DNA of 64,000 bases, taken from NCBI RefSeq assembly GCF_005765165.1, contig NZ_VCIW01000009.1:168095-232094 (forward strand). Direction: 5' to 3'. Below are positions 9,458 through 18,198 of the stretch, one piece after another (positions within the stretch are counted from its first letter, which is position 1; each line of letters starts with the position of its first letter). The notes beneath the pieces are model-generated. The model was not told the DNA's origin and made no database searches. It was given only the letters and a program-made list of their open reading frames with translations. Source of the DNA: Paenibacillus antri (GTDB lineage: Bacteria > Bacillota > Bacilli > Paenibacillales > YIM-B00363). A program made the position numbers and the translations under genes.

Positions 9458-10302
9458 CGACCGCGCGCGAATATACGAAGCGAGGGGCGTTCGCGGCAGG
9501 GATCGAAGGCCCGGCCTGCGACCCGGACGGCAATCTATACGCCGTCGCGTACAATGACGGCCGGCCTCGGGCGATCGGGAAGGTGTCCCCCGGAGGGGAG
9601 GCCTCCTTCTTCGTCTCCCTGCCGGAAGGCAGCATGGGCTGCGGCATGCGGGCGTACCCGAAGGAGGGCGCCCTGTTCGTCGCGGACTTCGCCGGCCATA
9701 ACGTGCTGAAGATCGAGCTGACGACGCGGCGCGTGTCGGTGCATTGCCATGAGCCGCGCATGCATCAGCCGAACGATCTCGCGATTCGCTCGGACGGGAC
9801 GCTGTTCGCCAGCGACCCGCTTTGGGACGAAGGAACCGGACAGCTGTGGAGGATCGATCCGGACGGAACCGCCGCGCTGCTCGAGACCGGCATGGGGACG
9901 ACGAACGGGATCGAGCTCAGCCCCGACGAACGAACGCTGTACGTGGCCGAGACGCTGCAGCGTACCGTATGGGCGTATGACGTGAGCGGAACGGGGGCGG
10001 TATCGGGCAAGCGGCTCTTGCACCGCTTCGAGGACCATCTGTCGGACGGGATGCGCTGCGACGCGTCGGGGAATCTGTACGTGACGAGGTTCGGCAAAGG
10101 CTGCATCGCAAAGCTGTCCCCGGAGGGGGAGCTTCTGGAGGAGATCGCGCTGAACGGGAAGCAGTGCACGAATGTAACGTTCGGCGGAGCGGACGGCCGG
10201 GATGCGTACGTCACGGTCGCCGACAACGGCACGATCGAGACGTTCCGGACGGACGTTCCCGGACGCTGCTGGGCGATGTGGAGGAGCGCGGAGGGCTTCT
10301 AG
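9454..10302 (+). CDS. SMP-30/gluconolactonase-like beta-propeller hydrolase
   Basis: A 282-residue cytosolic protein (no signal peptide) of the SMP-30/gluconolactonase/LRE type, which open sugar lactones using a divalent metal. Family signs are GIEGPACDPDGNLYAV at the start, MHQPNDLAIRSDGTLFASDP in the middle (the PNDL segment supplies a metal-binding Asn), TTNGIELSPDERTLYVAET, and LSDGMRCDASGNLYVTRFG (the DGM/D segment with the likely catalytic Asp). It is the last gene of operon A, overlapping the permease stop as ATGA. The context suggests that the imported sugar is oxidised to a lactone; the actual lactone is unknown. Confidence 0.82.
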   Translation: MTTAREYTKRGAFAAGIEGPACDPDGNLYAVAYNDGRPRAIGKVSPGGEASFFVSLPEGSMGCGMRAYPKEGALFVADFAGHNVLKIELTTRRVSVHCHEPRMHQPNDLAIRSDGTLFASDPLWDEGTGQLWRIDPDGTAALLETGMGTTNGIELSPDERTLYVAETLQRTVWAYDVSGTGAVSGKRLLHRFEDHLSDGMRCDASGNLYVTRFGKGCIAKLSPEGELLEEIALNGKQCTNVTFGGADGRDAYVTVADNGTIETFRTDVPGRCWAMWRSAEGF

Positions 10303-10310
10303 GTTCGTCG

Positions 10311-10340
10311 TGGACACCCGGACGACGGATACGTTACAAT
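10311..10340 (+). promoter_or_regulatory. Candidate promoter of the IclR-type regulator
   Basis: TGGACA and TACAAT are separated by 18 bases in the 66-base gap before the regulator gene. The match is moderate; read-through from operon A could also transcribe the gene. Confidence 0.4.
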
Positions 10341-10368
10341 ATTTTCGGAGAAAGAAGGAGGGATATCC

Positions 10369-11139
10369 TTGGATCAACCATCGCCTAAGGTGAAATCGGC
10401 GGACCGGGTTCTTGATATATTCGAGCTGTATTCGGGAGATAAAGATTCTTATACGCTGACGGAAATCGCGAAGTCGTTGAACATGCCCGCCAGCAGCACG
10501 TACCAACTGCTTCAGAACATGCTGAGCCGAGGGTATCTCGAGTCGGACAGCACGGGCAAAAATTTCCGACTGGGCTACAAGCTCTTCGAAATTCGGGTGC
10601 AGCACCGGAAGAGCACCAGCTTGACGGCGGAATTTTTCCATATCGCGGGGAAGATGGCGGAACAGCTGAAAGAAGTCATTCTACTGGGCGTGCGCAGCGA
10701 AGACAAGGTCGTCTATATCGCGGAGAAGCAAATCGCGCAGCCGTTCCGCTTTTCCACAAGCCTCGGTTCGGTGCTGCCTCTTCACGCGTCCGCTTCCGGG
10801 AAAATCTTGCTCTCCCGTCTGCCCGAAGAGGAGATCGACGCGCTGTATCCGAAGAAAAAATTAAAAACGTTTACAAGCAAAACGATTTCGACCGTCGACG
10901 CGCTGAAAGAGGAGCTCGCGAAGGTGCGCGAGGAACAGATCGCGTACAATTACGGCGAATCGGTGGAGGGCGTCCACTGCATGGGCGGGCCGATCTACGA
11001 CATGGAGGGCAACGTGGTCGCTTCCGTCAGCGTGTCGATTCCCGCGATCCGGATTACGGACGAATTGTGGGAAAATACGCGGTTTTGGATCAAGAAGGCT
11101 TGTACGGAAATCAGCAATAAGGTATACCTGCAAAATTGA
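10369..11139 (+). CDS. IclR-family transcriptional regulator
   Basis: A 256-residue DNA-binding regulator. Residues 5-65 form the winged helix of the family (SADRVLDIFELYS, then LTEIAKSLNMPASSTYQLLQ, then GYLE). Residues from about 85 onward form the IclR effector domain, with LPLHASASGKILLS and YGESVEGVHCMGGPIYD as recognisable parts. It starts at TTG 10369, 6 bases after AAGAAGGAGG. It sits at the end of operon A and is followed by a terminator and then by the promoter of operon B, so it may control one or both operons; the effector is likely a small acid or lactone product, which is inference from the family. Confidence 0.92.
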   Translation: MDQPSPKVKSADRVLDIFELYSGDKDSYTLTEIAKSLNMPASSTYQLLQNMLSRGYLESDSTGKNFRLGYKLFEIRVQHRKSTSLTAEFFHIAGKMAEQLKEVILLGVRSEDKVVYIAEKQIAQPFRFSTSLGSVLPLHASASGKILLSRLPEEEIDALYPKKKLKTFTSKTISTVDALKEELAKVREEQIAYNYGESVEGVHCMGGPIYDMEGNVVASVSVSIPAIRITDELWENTRFWIKKACTEISNKVYLQN

Positions 11140-11161
11140 AAACAGGCCGTCCGCGGCTCGA

Positions 11162-11190
11162 AGCCTCCTGCGATGCAGGGGGCTTTTTCG
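11162..11190 (+). terminator. Rho-independent terminator after the IclR gene
   Basis: A 10-bp stem (AGCCTCCTGC with GCAGGGGGCT, one G-T pair) closes a 3-base loop and is followed by TTTTTC. It separates operon A plus its regulator from operon B. Confidence 0.88.
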
Positions 11191-11239
11191 ATGCCATTTT
11201 TCATAAATAAAAAAAGTTTAAGTATACATGAAAAAATCG

Positions 11240-11268
11240 TTGACTATCGAGGGCGTCGAATATAGAAT
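11240..11268 (+). promoter_or_regulatory. Promoter of operon B
   Basis: TTGACT and TAGAAT are separated by exactly 17 bases, 60 bases upstream of the first gene of operon B. The AT-rich stretch just upstream (11205-11238) contains the palindrome GTATAC and could hold a regulator site or an UP-like element. Confidence 0.78.
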
Positions 11269-11328
11269 TTCCTTAACAACTGGAATAGAACGGAAAAACG
11301 GAATACGGGGAGTCGAGGGGGAAGCGGG

Positions 11329-13584
11329 ATGGTCGACAATTTGCTGGCGGCGCTGCCTGAGGAACTGACCCGATTTACGCAGCTGCCGAACGCGGAGGGG
11401 CATAACGCGGTTTGGGATTTCGCGAAATCGCCCGATGGCCGGTTTTACGTAAGCGTGTGCGGGGAAAACGAGAAACCGCTTACAGCGCTGCTCTACGAGT
11501 ATTACCCGAAGACGGGCGACATTCGGCTCATCTTCGACGTCGCCAAGGCGTGGATCGTCGACGCGCGGCAGATGCCGCCGAGCAAGATCCATACGAGCAT
11601 CGATTTCCTGCCGGACGGCCGGCTGATTATGGCGACCCATAACACCGCGCCGGCCCCCGGGCATAAGCAGTGGATGTATGAGCAGTATTACGAGCATCCG
11701 TGGGAAGGGTATCCGGGTTCGATTCTGATGATCGTCGACCCGGATACGAACGAGGTGCAGGTCCGAGGCATTCCCGTGCCGAGAGAGAGCATCTACGGCG
11801 GCATGCTCGGGAACGACCCGCGGTATTATTATTTTCTCGGGTACATGCGAGGTCACTTCTACCGGCTGGACCTGGATACGAACGAAGTGAAGGATTACGG
11901 GAAGGTGTCCGAGTTTTCCTCCTGCCGGTTGGTGAAGGACCGCGAGGGGCGGTTGTACGGCAGCTCGTATACCGGCGGGGTGTGGCGGTACGATCCAGCG
12001 AGCGACCGCGTCGAGGATTTGAAGGTGCGATTCACGTCGCCGAACGGGACGAAGCATCGGAGGCAGTTCATCTTCGCCGTGCATTCCCCCAGGAACACCA
12101 TCTTCATGGTGGACAATATGGACGGCGAGATGATCGAGCTCGATCCCGAGACGCTCGAAGCGACGAGGCACGGCCCGATTCATCTGCCTTCGCAGCGGCC
12201 GGTCAACCCGTACGGCGTCGGCGGCCTCGCGGCGGACGACGACTTCGTGTTGTATTACGGCCTGAAGACGTACGACGGCTACAGCCCGATCCGGCTCGTC
12301 CGCTGGGATATCTTGAACGGCGGGACTCCCGAAAATCTCGGACTCGTCGCGCCTTCGGGCAAGGACTCTCAGTATTTGTGCGAGATGATCTTCGACGGCG
12401 ACGGGCGGCTGCACATGGTGGACGTCTGCGGCGAATTTTCGCCGTATATTTTGGCCGTCGACGCGAAGCGGCTGCAGCCGCCGGGACCGGACGCGCCGAA
12501 CGCCGCGCTGCGGCCGTACAGCGAGCCCGACTATAACGGCGTAGGCGCGCCGGCGTATATGCATATTGTCGCGAACGACGCCCGTACGATTCCGCTGCAT
12601 CAGCATTTGGATTGGGCGGACACGGCGGTGCTCCATATGCGGAGCGCGCGCGGCCGGCTGTACGCGGTAAGCGGCACGCAGCGTACGCTGCTGCTCGAGC
12701 TCGAGCGGGACGACGTCCGGCCGGCGAAGGCGACGGTCGTGAACGAACGGGCGGCCGCAGTCTCTTGCATCGATCGGGTGGACGGCGGGATCGCGGCGCT
12801 GACCGCGGACGGCGACGTCGCGTCGATCGACCTCGCCGACGGCGCGGTCCGCACGGTCGCGGCGCCGGTTCCGGGCGGCGCGCCGTTAGCGGCGCTGCAC
12901 TGCGACCTCGGAGGAGGCGTCCTGGTCGCGGGCGACCGCGAGGGGGCGCTCTATACGCTCGATTGCGCGACCGGGGCATGCGCGCCGCTGCGGAACGCGC
13001 CCGCCGCCGCCAAGGACGGTTGCGTACTGAAGCTCGACGACCGCAGGCTGCTGTTTTCCGGCAACAACGACGAGCTTCTGGTGTACGACATGTCGGAGGG
13101 GCGCAGCGAGACGTTAGCCGTACGGGCGCCCTCCATTCGGGGCAGGGCGTTCCTGGCGACGATGACCGGGGGCGCGCAGCTGGCGGACGGCACGGTCGTC
13201 GCGGGCACGTACGACGGCATGCTGTTTACCTTGTCGCCGGATTTGCGGCGCAAGACGACATACGGCCGGCTGTACTCGAGCGGGGAGCTTCGACAGTTCG
13301 TCCGGCTCGACGGCGAGACGATCGCCGGCGTCTATGGCGGCCCGAACGATGCCGGTCATGTGTTCCGCTACTCCCGGGACGAGGGCTTCGTCGATCTGGG
13401 CCGGCCTCGGGTGATCAAAGATAACCCCGAGCTGAGGGACGTCGACACCGAATGGGCCAATATCCATTACATCTCTTGTTTGGTCTACGACGCGGAGGAC
13501 GATGCGCTCTGGGTCGCTTCGGGCGAGGAGTACGGCTGCATCGTGCGTTATCAAGGCCCGTCCGTCCCGGGCGAACCGTCATGA
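11329..13584 (+). CDS. Large cytosolic beta-propeller protein, function unknown
   Basis: A 751-residue protein without signal peptide or membrane helix. It is built of many short beta-strand units of the WD40/NHL/SMP-30 style (SPDGRFYVSV, FLPDGRLIMATH, DREGRLYGSSY, DGDGRLHMVD), and the length suggests two propellers, residues about 1-400 and 430-751. I do not recognise a named family. As first gene behind the operon B promoter it likely acts in the same catabolic pathway, for example as a lyase or lactonase-like enzyme, but no catalytic residues can be assigned. The start ATG follows GAGGGGGAAGCGGG. The stop overlaps the next start as ATGA. Confidence 0.75.
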   Translation: MVDNLLAALPEELTRFTQLPNAEGHNAVWDFAKSPDGRFYVSVCGENEKPLTALLYEYYPKTGDIRLIFDVAKAWIVDARQMPPSKIHTSIDFLPDGRLIMATHNTAPAPGHKQWMYEQYYEHPWEGYPGSILMIVDPDTNEVQVRGIPVPRESIYGGMLGNDPRYYYFLGYMRGHFYRLDLDTNEVKDYGKVSEFSSCRLVKDREGRLYGSSYTGGVWRYDPASDRVEDLKVRFTSPNGTKHRRQFIFAVHSPRNTIFMVDNMDGEMIELDPETLEATRHGPIHLPSQRPVNPYGVGGLAADDDFVLYYGLKTYDGYSPIRLVRWDILNGGTPENLGLVAPSGKDSQYLCEMIFDGDGRLHMVDVCGEFSPYILAVDAKRLQPPGPDAPNAALRPYSEPDYNGVGAPAYMHIVANDARTIPLHQHLDWADTAVLHMRSARGRLYAVSGTQRTLLLELERDDVRPAKATVVNERAAAVSCIDRVDGGIAALTADGDVASIDLADGAVRTVAAPVPGGAPLAALHCDLGGGVLVAGDREGALYTLDCATGACAPLRNAPAAAKDGCVLKLDDRRLLFSGNNDELLVYDMSEGRSETLAVRAPSIRGRAFLATMTGGAQLADGTVVAGTYDGMLFTLSPDLRRKTTYGRLYSSGELRQFVRLDGETIAGVYGGPNDAGHVFRYSRDEGFVDLGRPRVIKDNPELRDVDTEWANIHYISCLVYDAEDDALWVASGEEYGCIVRYQGPSVPGEPS

Positions 13585-14333
13585 TCCGGATTCAAGGTCA
13601 CCGAGGCTTGCCGGCGGCGTTTCCCGAAAATACGATGCTGTCTCTGCGGGAAGCCGTTCGCGAAGGGGCCGACGGCATCGAGATGGACGTGCGGCGCACG
13701 GCCGACGGGATGTACGTCTTGATGCACGACGAAACCGTGGACCGGACGACGAACGGCTCGGGAGCCGTGGACCGGCTGCGATTCGAGCAGGAGGTTCGAC
13801 ACTTGGACGCCGGCGCTTGGATGGGAGACGCGTTCGCCGGGCGGGAAGATGCCAAGGTGCCGGCGCTGATCGACGCGCTCGACGAATTCGGGGACGCGGG
13901 GGTCGAACTGATCCTCCACATCAAGTGCCCCGCGGGCGACGCCCTTCCCGCCCTGGAGCTCGTGAAGGCGCGAGGGCTGATTCGGCGGACGACGTTCTTC
14001 GGCAAGCTCGAGGCGATCAACGCCGTCAAAGCGGCGGAGCGGGACGCGCGCACGCAGAACGACGGCGCGCCGGGACCGGAGACATACGAAGCGGTGCTGC
14101 AGAATGCTGTTCTTCACGGGCACGACGCGGTCAGCGTGAGCCCTGCCGTCACGGCGGAGATGGCGGCCCGCATCAAGTCGTTCGGGAAGGCGGTCCATTG
14201 CTCGTTCCTTACGGACGATTACGAGGAGCGGACGAAGCGGCTTGCCGAACTAGGCGTCGATGCGGTGTTAGGGAACGATGTGTCGCGCATGAAGCGAGCG
14301 GTCCGGCAAGCGGGCCGGGACGAACGGAGGTGA
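13581..14333 (+). CDS. Glycerophosphodiester phosphodiesterase family protein
   Basis: A 250-residue protein with the GDPD fold signature: QGHRGLPAAFPENTMLSL at the start (catalytic His with Glu-Asn), EGADGIEMDVRRT (metal Glu and Asp), and MHDETVDRTTNGSG (second catalytic His). No signal peptide is present, so it acts in the cytosol. Family members split glycerophosphodiesters, but in this operon an unusual phosphodiester or sugar-linked substrate is possible. I chose ATG 13581, which overlaps the preceding stop; a longer frame upstream would run through the previous gene. The next gene begins 4 bases after its stop. Confidence 0.86.
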   Translation: MIRIQGHRGLPAAFPENTMLSLREAVREGADGIEMDVRRTADGMYVLMHDETVDRTTNGSGAVDRLRFEQEVRHLDAGAWMGDAFAGREDAKVPALIDALDEFGDAGVELILHIKCPAGDALPALELVKARGLIRRTTFFGKLEAINAVKAAERDARTQNDGAPGPETYEAVLQNAVLHGHDAVSVSPAVTAEMAARIKSFGKAVHCSFLTDDYEERTKRLAELGVDAVLGNDVSRMKRAVRQAGRDERR

Positions 14334-14337
14334 GCGA

Positions 14338-16686
14338 ATGCCGAACGCAACGGGGTATCGGGCCGTGGAAGAGACGTACGACGTCGTCGTCTGCGGCGGG
14401 GGGCTCGCGGGGTTTTGCGCCGCCGTGGCGGCGGCCCGGCACGGGGCGCGCGTCTGCTTGGTGCAGGATCGCCCGGTGTTCGGGGGGAACAGCTCTTCGG
14501 AAATTCGCGTCCCGCCGCAGGGCGCGGCGAGCTTCCACGCGTACGCGAGAGAGACGGGAATCGTCCACGAGCTGCTGACGGAGGAGCGCGCGAGGAACCA
14601 CGAGGAGGCGACGTTCGACAACGGGTGGATCAACAGCGTATGGGATATGGTGCTGTACGATACGGCGATGAAGACGCCGAACTTAACGTTCCGGCTGAAC
14701 ACCTCCGTGACGGGGGTGGCGATGAAGGACGAACGGACCCTCGAAGCCGTCGTCTGCCGCGTCCAGCATGCCGAGACGGAGCTGACGCTTCGCGGAGGCG
14801 TCTTCATCGATTGCACCGGCGACGGGCTGGTCGCCGCCTTCGCCGGCTGCGAATGGCGTCTCGGCACGGAGGGGCGGGACGAATTCGGCGAGCCGCATGC
14901 GCCGGAGCGGGCGAGCGACGCCGTCATGGGGAACTCGATCCATTTCAAGGCGAAGGATACGGGGCGTCCCGTTCCGTTCGCCGCTCCGGATTGGGCCGTC
15001 TCCTACGACGACCCGGACTTCTTCTACAAGCAAGGCCGATGGCCGGGCGAAATCCGCAGCGGGTATTGGTGGATCGAGCTGTCCGTGCCTTGGCATACGA
15101 TCTACGACAACGAGACGCTGCGCCACGAGCTGACGCGGCATGTGCTCGGCGTCTGGGACTGGATCAAAAACAAGGACCCGGAGCTTTCCGTCGCGGCGGC
15201 GAATTACGCGCTGGATTGGATCGGGCAAGTGCCGGGGAAGCGGGAGAGCCGCCGGATCGTCGGGGAGTACTTCATGACGGAGCACGATCCGCTCGAGAAG
15301 ACGGCGTTCCCCGACGAAGTGGCGTACGGCGGATGGTTCGTGGATTTGCACGAGCCCGGGGGACTGCTCGCGCCTTTCAGCGAGCGGGCCGCCGCCGAAG
15401 GGCATGCCGGCGCGTACGCCGCGAAGAGCTACGTCGGCCCGTACGGGATCCCGCTGCGCATCATGATCGCTCGCGGCATGAACAATCTGATGATGGCCGG
15501 ACGCAACGTCAGCGTGACGCACGCCGCGCTCGGCACGGTGCGCGTCATGGGCACGACCGCCTCGATGGGGCAGGCGGCGGGTACGGCGGCCGCCTACGCG
15601 GTCCGCGCCGGCATGCCGGTCCGGGACGTCCCCGCGCGCGGGATCCGGGACGTGCAGCAGGCGCTGCTCCGGGACGGCTGCTTCCTGCTGCACGCAAGGA
15701 ACGAGGACGATCGCGATCTGGCCCTCCGCGCGTCGGTCGAAGCGAGCAGCGAGGCGGGGCTGTCCTGCACGGCGGGCGTGCGGCGGGAGGCGAACGGGTC
15801 GGACGCGCTGACGGCGCGGCGCGGGCAGTGGATCGCGGTCGGCGAGGATCGGATCGACGCGCTGTCCGTATGCGTGAGCAACGGATCCGAGACGCCGCAG
15901 CCGGTCGCGGCGCGGTTATACGCGGTCGAGCATCTGTGGGATTATCGCGTCGAGCCGGGGCCGCCGCTCGCGGAAGCCGTCCTTACGGTGCCGGCGGGAG
16001 AGGAGCAATGGATCGAATGGCCGGTCGGGCTTCGTACCGCGGCGCTTCGGGGCGCTTACGTCCGGCTCGATCTGCTCGAGAACCCGCAGGTGCGCTGGCA
16101 TGCCGCGGAGCGCGTCGAGCCCGGGCACGTCAGCGCGTACGACCTTGGGACGGGACAGATGCGAAGATACGGAGGCGGCGTCGCGATGAGCTTCCGCGTC
16201 GCGCCCGCGCAGCATTGCTTCGGCGCGGCGCAAGTCGTCAGCGGCGTGACGCGGCCGTACCGGTATACGAACCTATGGCGTTCCGACCCGAACGAGGCGC
16301 TGCCGCAGCGGTTGACGTTGTCTTGGCCCGAGCCGGTACGCATCGGACGCGTCGAGCTGACGTTCCCCGGTCAGCTGCTGCGCGATTACCGTTCTTATCC
16401 GGCGCTGTACCGGGATCCGCAATGTCCGAAGGATCTCGTCGTCGAGGCGTACGCCGGCGGACGGTGGACGGAAGTCGGCGCGATCGAGGGCAACTACGGC
16501 CGGCAGGCGGCCGTCGTTCCGCCGCATCCCGTCGTCGCCGACCGGCTGCGCGTGACGGTGACCGCCACGAACGGCGACGCGTCCGCGGCGATCTACGAAA
16601 TTCGTTGTTACGCCGAGGACGACCGGCGGATCGGAACGCCGGCGACGGAACAAGGAGGAGGGGATCGCTACGATGCTGCAACATAA
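14338..16686 (+). CDS. FAD-dependent oxidoreductase with C-terminal beta-sandwich domain
   Basis: A 782-residue FAD_oxidored-type flavoprotein. The dinucleotide-binding fold is at the N terminus: GGGLAG at residues 20-25 and the acidic end of the second strand at D44, followed by the family segment FGGNSSSEIRV. The middle contains [19 protein letters not shown] sequence (actual [18 protein letters not shown]) and NLMMAGRNVSVTH, both typical. Residues from about 470 are a beta-rich extension that ends in a discoidin-like module (RLTLSWPEPVRIGRVELTF). It likely oxidises a sugar or polyol. A paralogue is encoded at 29933. The start ATG follows ACGGAGGTGAGCG. It overlaps the next gene by 14 bases. 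Confidence 0.88.
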   Translation: MPNATGYRAVEETYDVVVCGGGLAGFCAAVAAARHGARVCLVQDRPVFGGNSSSEIRVPPQGAASFHAYARETGIVHELLTEERARNHEEATFDNGWINSVWDMVLYDTAMKTPNLTFRLNTSVTGVAMKDERTLEAVVCRVQHAETELTLRGGVFIDCTGDGLVAAFAGCEWRLGTEGRDEFGEPHAPERASDAVMGNSIHFKAKDTGRPVPFAAPDWAVSYDDPDFFYKQGRWPGEIRSGYWWIELSVPWHTIYDNETLRHELTRHVLGVWDWIKNKDPELSVAAANYALDWIGQVPGKRESRRIVGEYFMTEHDPLEKTAFPDEVAYGGWFVDLHEPGGLLAPFSERAAAEGHAGAYAAKSYVGPYGIPLRIMIARGMNNLMMAGRNVSVTHAALGTVRVMGTTASMGQAAGTAAAYAVRAGMPVRDVPARGIRDVQQALLRDGCFLLHARNEDDRDLALRASVEASSEAGLSCTAGVRREANGSDALTARRGQWIAVGEDRIDALSVCVSNGSETPQPVAARLYAVEHLWDYRVEPGPPLAEAVLTVPAGEEQWIEWPVGLRTAALRGAYVRLDLLENPQVRWHAAERVEPGHVSAYDLGTGQMRRYGGGVAMSFRVAPAQHCFGAAQVVSGVTRPYRYTNLWRSDPNEALPQRLTLSWPEPVRIGRVELTFPGQLLRDYRSYPALYRDPQCPKDLVVEAYAGGRWTEVGAIEGNYGRQAAVVPPHPVVADRLRVTVTATNGDASAAIYEIRCYAEDDRRIGTPATEQGGGDRYDAAT

Positions 16687-17419
16687 AGTCATATGGATCA
16701 CCGGCGCCCTCGGCATGCTGGGACGGAGCGCGATTCGGATGTTTCTGGAGCGCGGGGCGGTCGTGATCGCCGTCGATCGCCGCCCCCTCGAAGATGTCCC
16801 CGACGTCGAACGACTGGCGGCGTCGTACGGCGAGGACCGGTTCGCGTTCCTCCGCGCCGATGCGTGCGACGAAGGCGACGTCGTCTCGGCGGTCGCCGAG
16901 ATCGAACGCCGGTACGGGCGGTTGGACGGCACGTATCACAACGTGTACGCCAACGTCTGGAAGCCGGCGCTGGAGCTGTCCTTGACCGAATGGGAGGACT
17001 CCGTCCGCGGAACATTGACGAGCGCGTTCCTCGTGTGCAAGCATGCCCTGCCGCTCATGATTCGTTCCGGCGGCGGCTCGATCGTCAACACCTCCTCGAT
17101 TTTGGGGCAGGTCGTCTCGCCGGGCTGCCTCGCCTACGGGGCGGCGAAAGCCGGCCTCAACCAGTTGACCCGCGTGCTGGCCGCGGATTACGCCGCCTCC
17201 GGCATACGGGCCAACGTACTGGTTCCCGGCGATTTCCGATCCGGGGAGGCGCTCGCGCGTCAGTCGGACGCGGAACGGCAAGCGATGCGCGAGCGCGCTT
17301 GGCTCGGGCGGAGCGGCAGCGCGGACGAAATTAACGAGCTCGCCGCCTTCCTGCTCTCGGACGCTTCTTCGTACGTAACCGGCACTTTATTTACCGCGGA
17401 CGGAGGCTTTCACTTATGA
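16673..17419 (+). CDS. SDR-family oxidoreductase
   Basis: A 248-residue short-chain dehydrogenase. The nucleotide-binding turn is TGALGMLG (residues 10-17), an acidic D35 at the end of the second strand suggests NAD rather than NADP, and the catalytic set is S142, Y155 and K159 (SSILGQ, then CLAYGAAKAG). The C-terminal ASSYVTGTLFTADGG is typical of classical SDRs. It probably oxidises or reduces a hydroxyl or keto group of the operon B substrate. Its ATG lies inside the end of the FAD gene behind AAGGAGGAGGGGATC. Confidence 0.93.
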   Translation: MLQHKVIWITGALGMLGRSAIRMFLERGAVVIAVDRRPLEDVPDVERLAASYGEDRFAFLRADACDEGDVVSAVAEIERRYGRLDGTYHNVYANVWKPALELSLTEWEDSVRGTLTSAFLVCKHALPLMIRSGGGSIVNTSSILGQVVSPGCLAYGAAKAGLNQLTRVLAADYAASGIRANVLVPGDFRSGEALARQSDAERQAMRERAWLGRSGSADEINELAAFLLSDASSYVTGTLFTADGGFHL

Positions 17420-18198
17420 CATCGCTGTGGATGTACGAGCGCACGCGCGAAGAGATTTCCGAGTTCGCCCGCGCCGGCGGCGCCGCCGTCGTGCCGCTGG
17501 CCGCGACGGAACAGCACGGCCCGCACCTGCCGGTCTATACCGATACGATCATCTGTGAGCATATCGCGCGGGAGGCGGGCGAGCGCGCGGCCGAACAAGT
17601 GCCGCTCCTGATCGCTCCGGTGCTCCCGATCGGCTGCTCGCAGCATCACCTCGCGTTCGGCGGCACGCTGTCCTTCGCCTCGGAGACGTACTTGCGGATG
17701 CTGCGGGATCTCGGGGAAAGCCTCGTCGCGGACGGCTTTCGCAGGATCATCTTCCTGAACGGGCACGGGGGCAACGATCCGATCATGCACCAGACGGCGA
17801 GCGACCTCGCCGTGCGGCATCCGATCTGGACCGCCTCCGCCTCGTACTGGAGCGTCGCCGGGGAAGCGCTGCGTTCGATCGGGGCGAGCCGAGTCGGCAT
17901 GGTGCCCGGCCATGCGGGCGGCTTCGAGACGGCGGCGATGCTGGCGCTGCGTCCGGAGCTCGTGCGGCGGGACCGCATCCCGGCCGAACACGTCCATAGG
18001 CCATGGATCAACAGCGGACCGCCGGGCGCCTTCATCGGCAGGCATCTGGAGCTGACGGGGGTCGACGGGTACACGGACGCCGCCTCCCAAGCGACGCCGG
18101 AGCTGGGGGAGCTGTATCTCGAGACGATCGTATCGAGCGTGGCGGCTTGGTTGGTGCGTACGTTGCAAGCGATGGAGGAAGGAGAGCGGAGCCGATGA
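17416..18198 (+). CDS. Creatininase-family metal-dependent amidohydrolase
   Basis: A 260-residue member of the creatininase family, cytosolic metal enzymes that open cyclic amides or remove formyl groups. Metal ligands are expected in TEQHGPHLP (E32, H34) and YTDT (D43), and the conserved FLNGHGGND and VPGHAGGFETA segments are present. Known members act on creatinine, formamidopyrimidines or cofactor precursors; which reaction applies here cannot be told. Its presence beside an aminotransferase hints at a nitrogen-containing substrate in operon B. It starts with an ATGA-type overlap with the SDR gene and ends in the same way. Confidence 0.9.
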   Translation: MTSLWMYERTREEISEFARAGGAAVVPLAATEQHGPHLPVYTDTIICEHIAREAGERAAEQVPLLIAPVLPIGCSQHHLAFGGTLSFASETYLRMLRDLGESLVADGFRRIIFLNGHGGNDPIMHQTASDLAVRHPIWTASASYWSVAGEALRSIGASRVGMVPGHAGGFETAAMLALRPELVRRDRIPAEHVHRPWINSGPPGAFIGRHLELTGVDGYTDAASQATPELGELYLETIVSSVAAWLVRTLQAMEEGERSR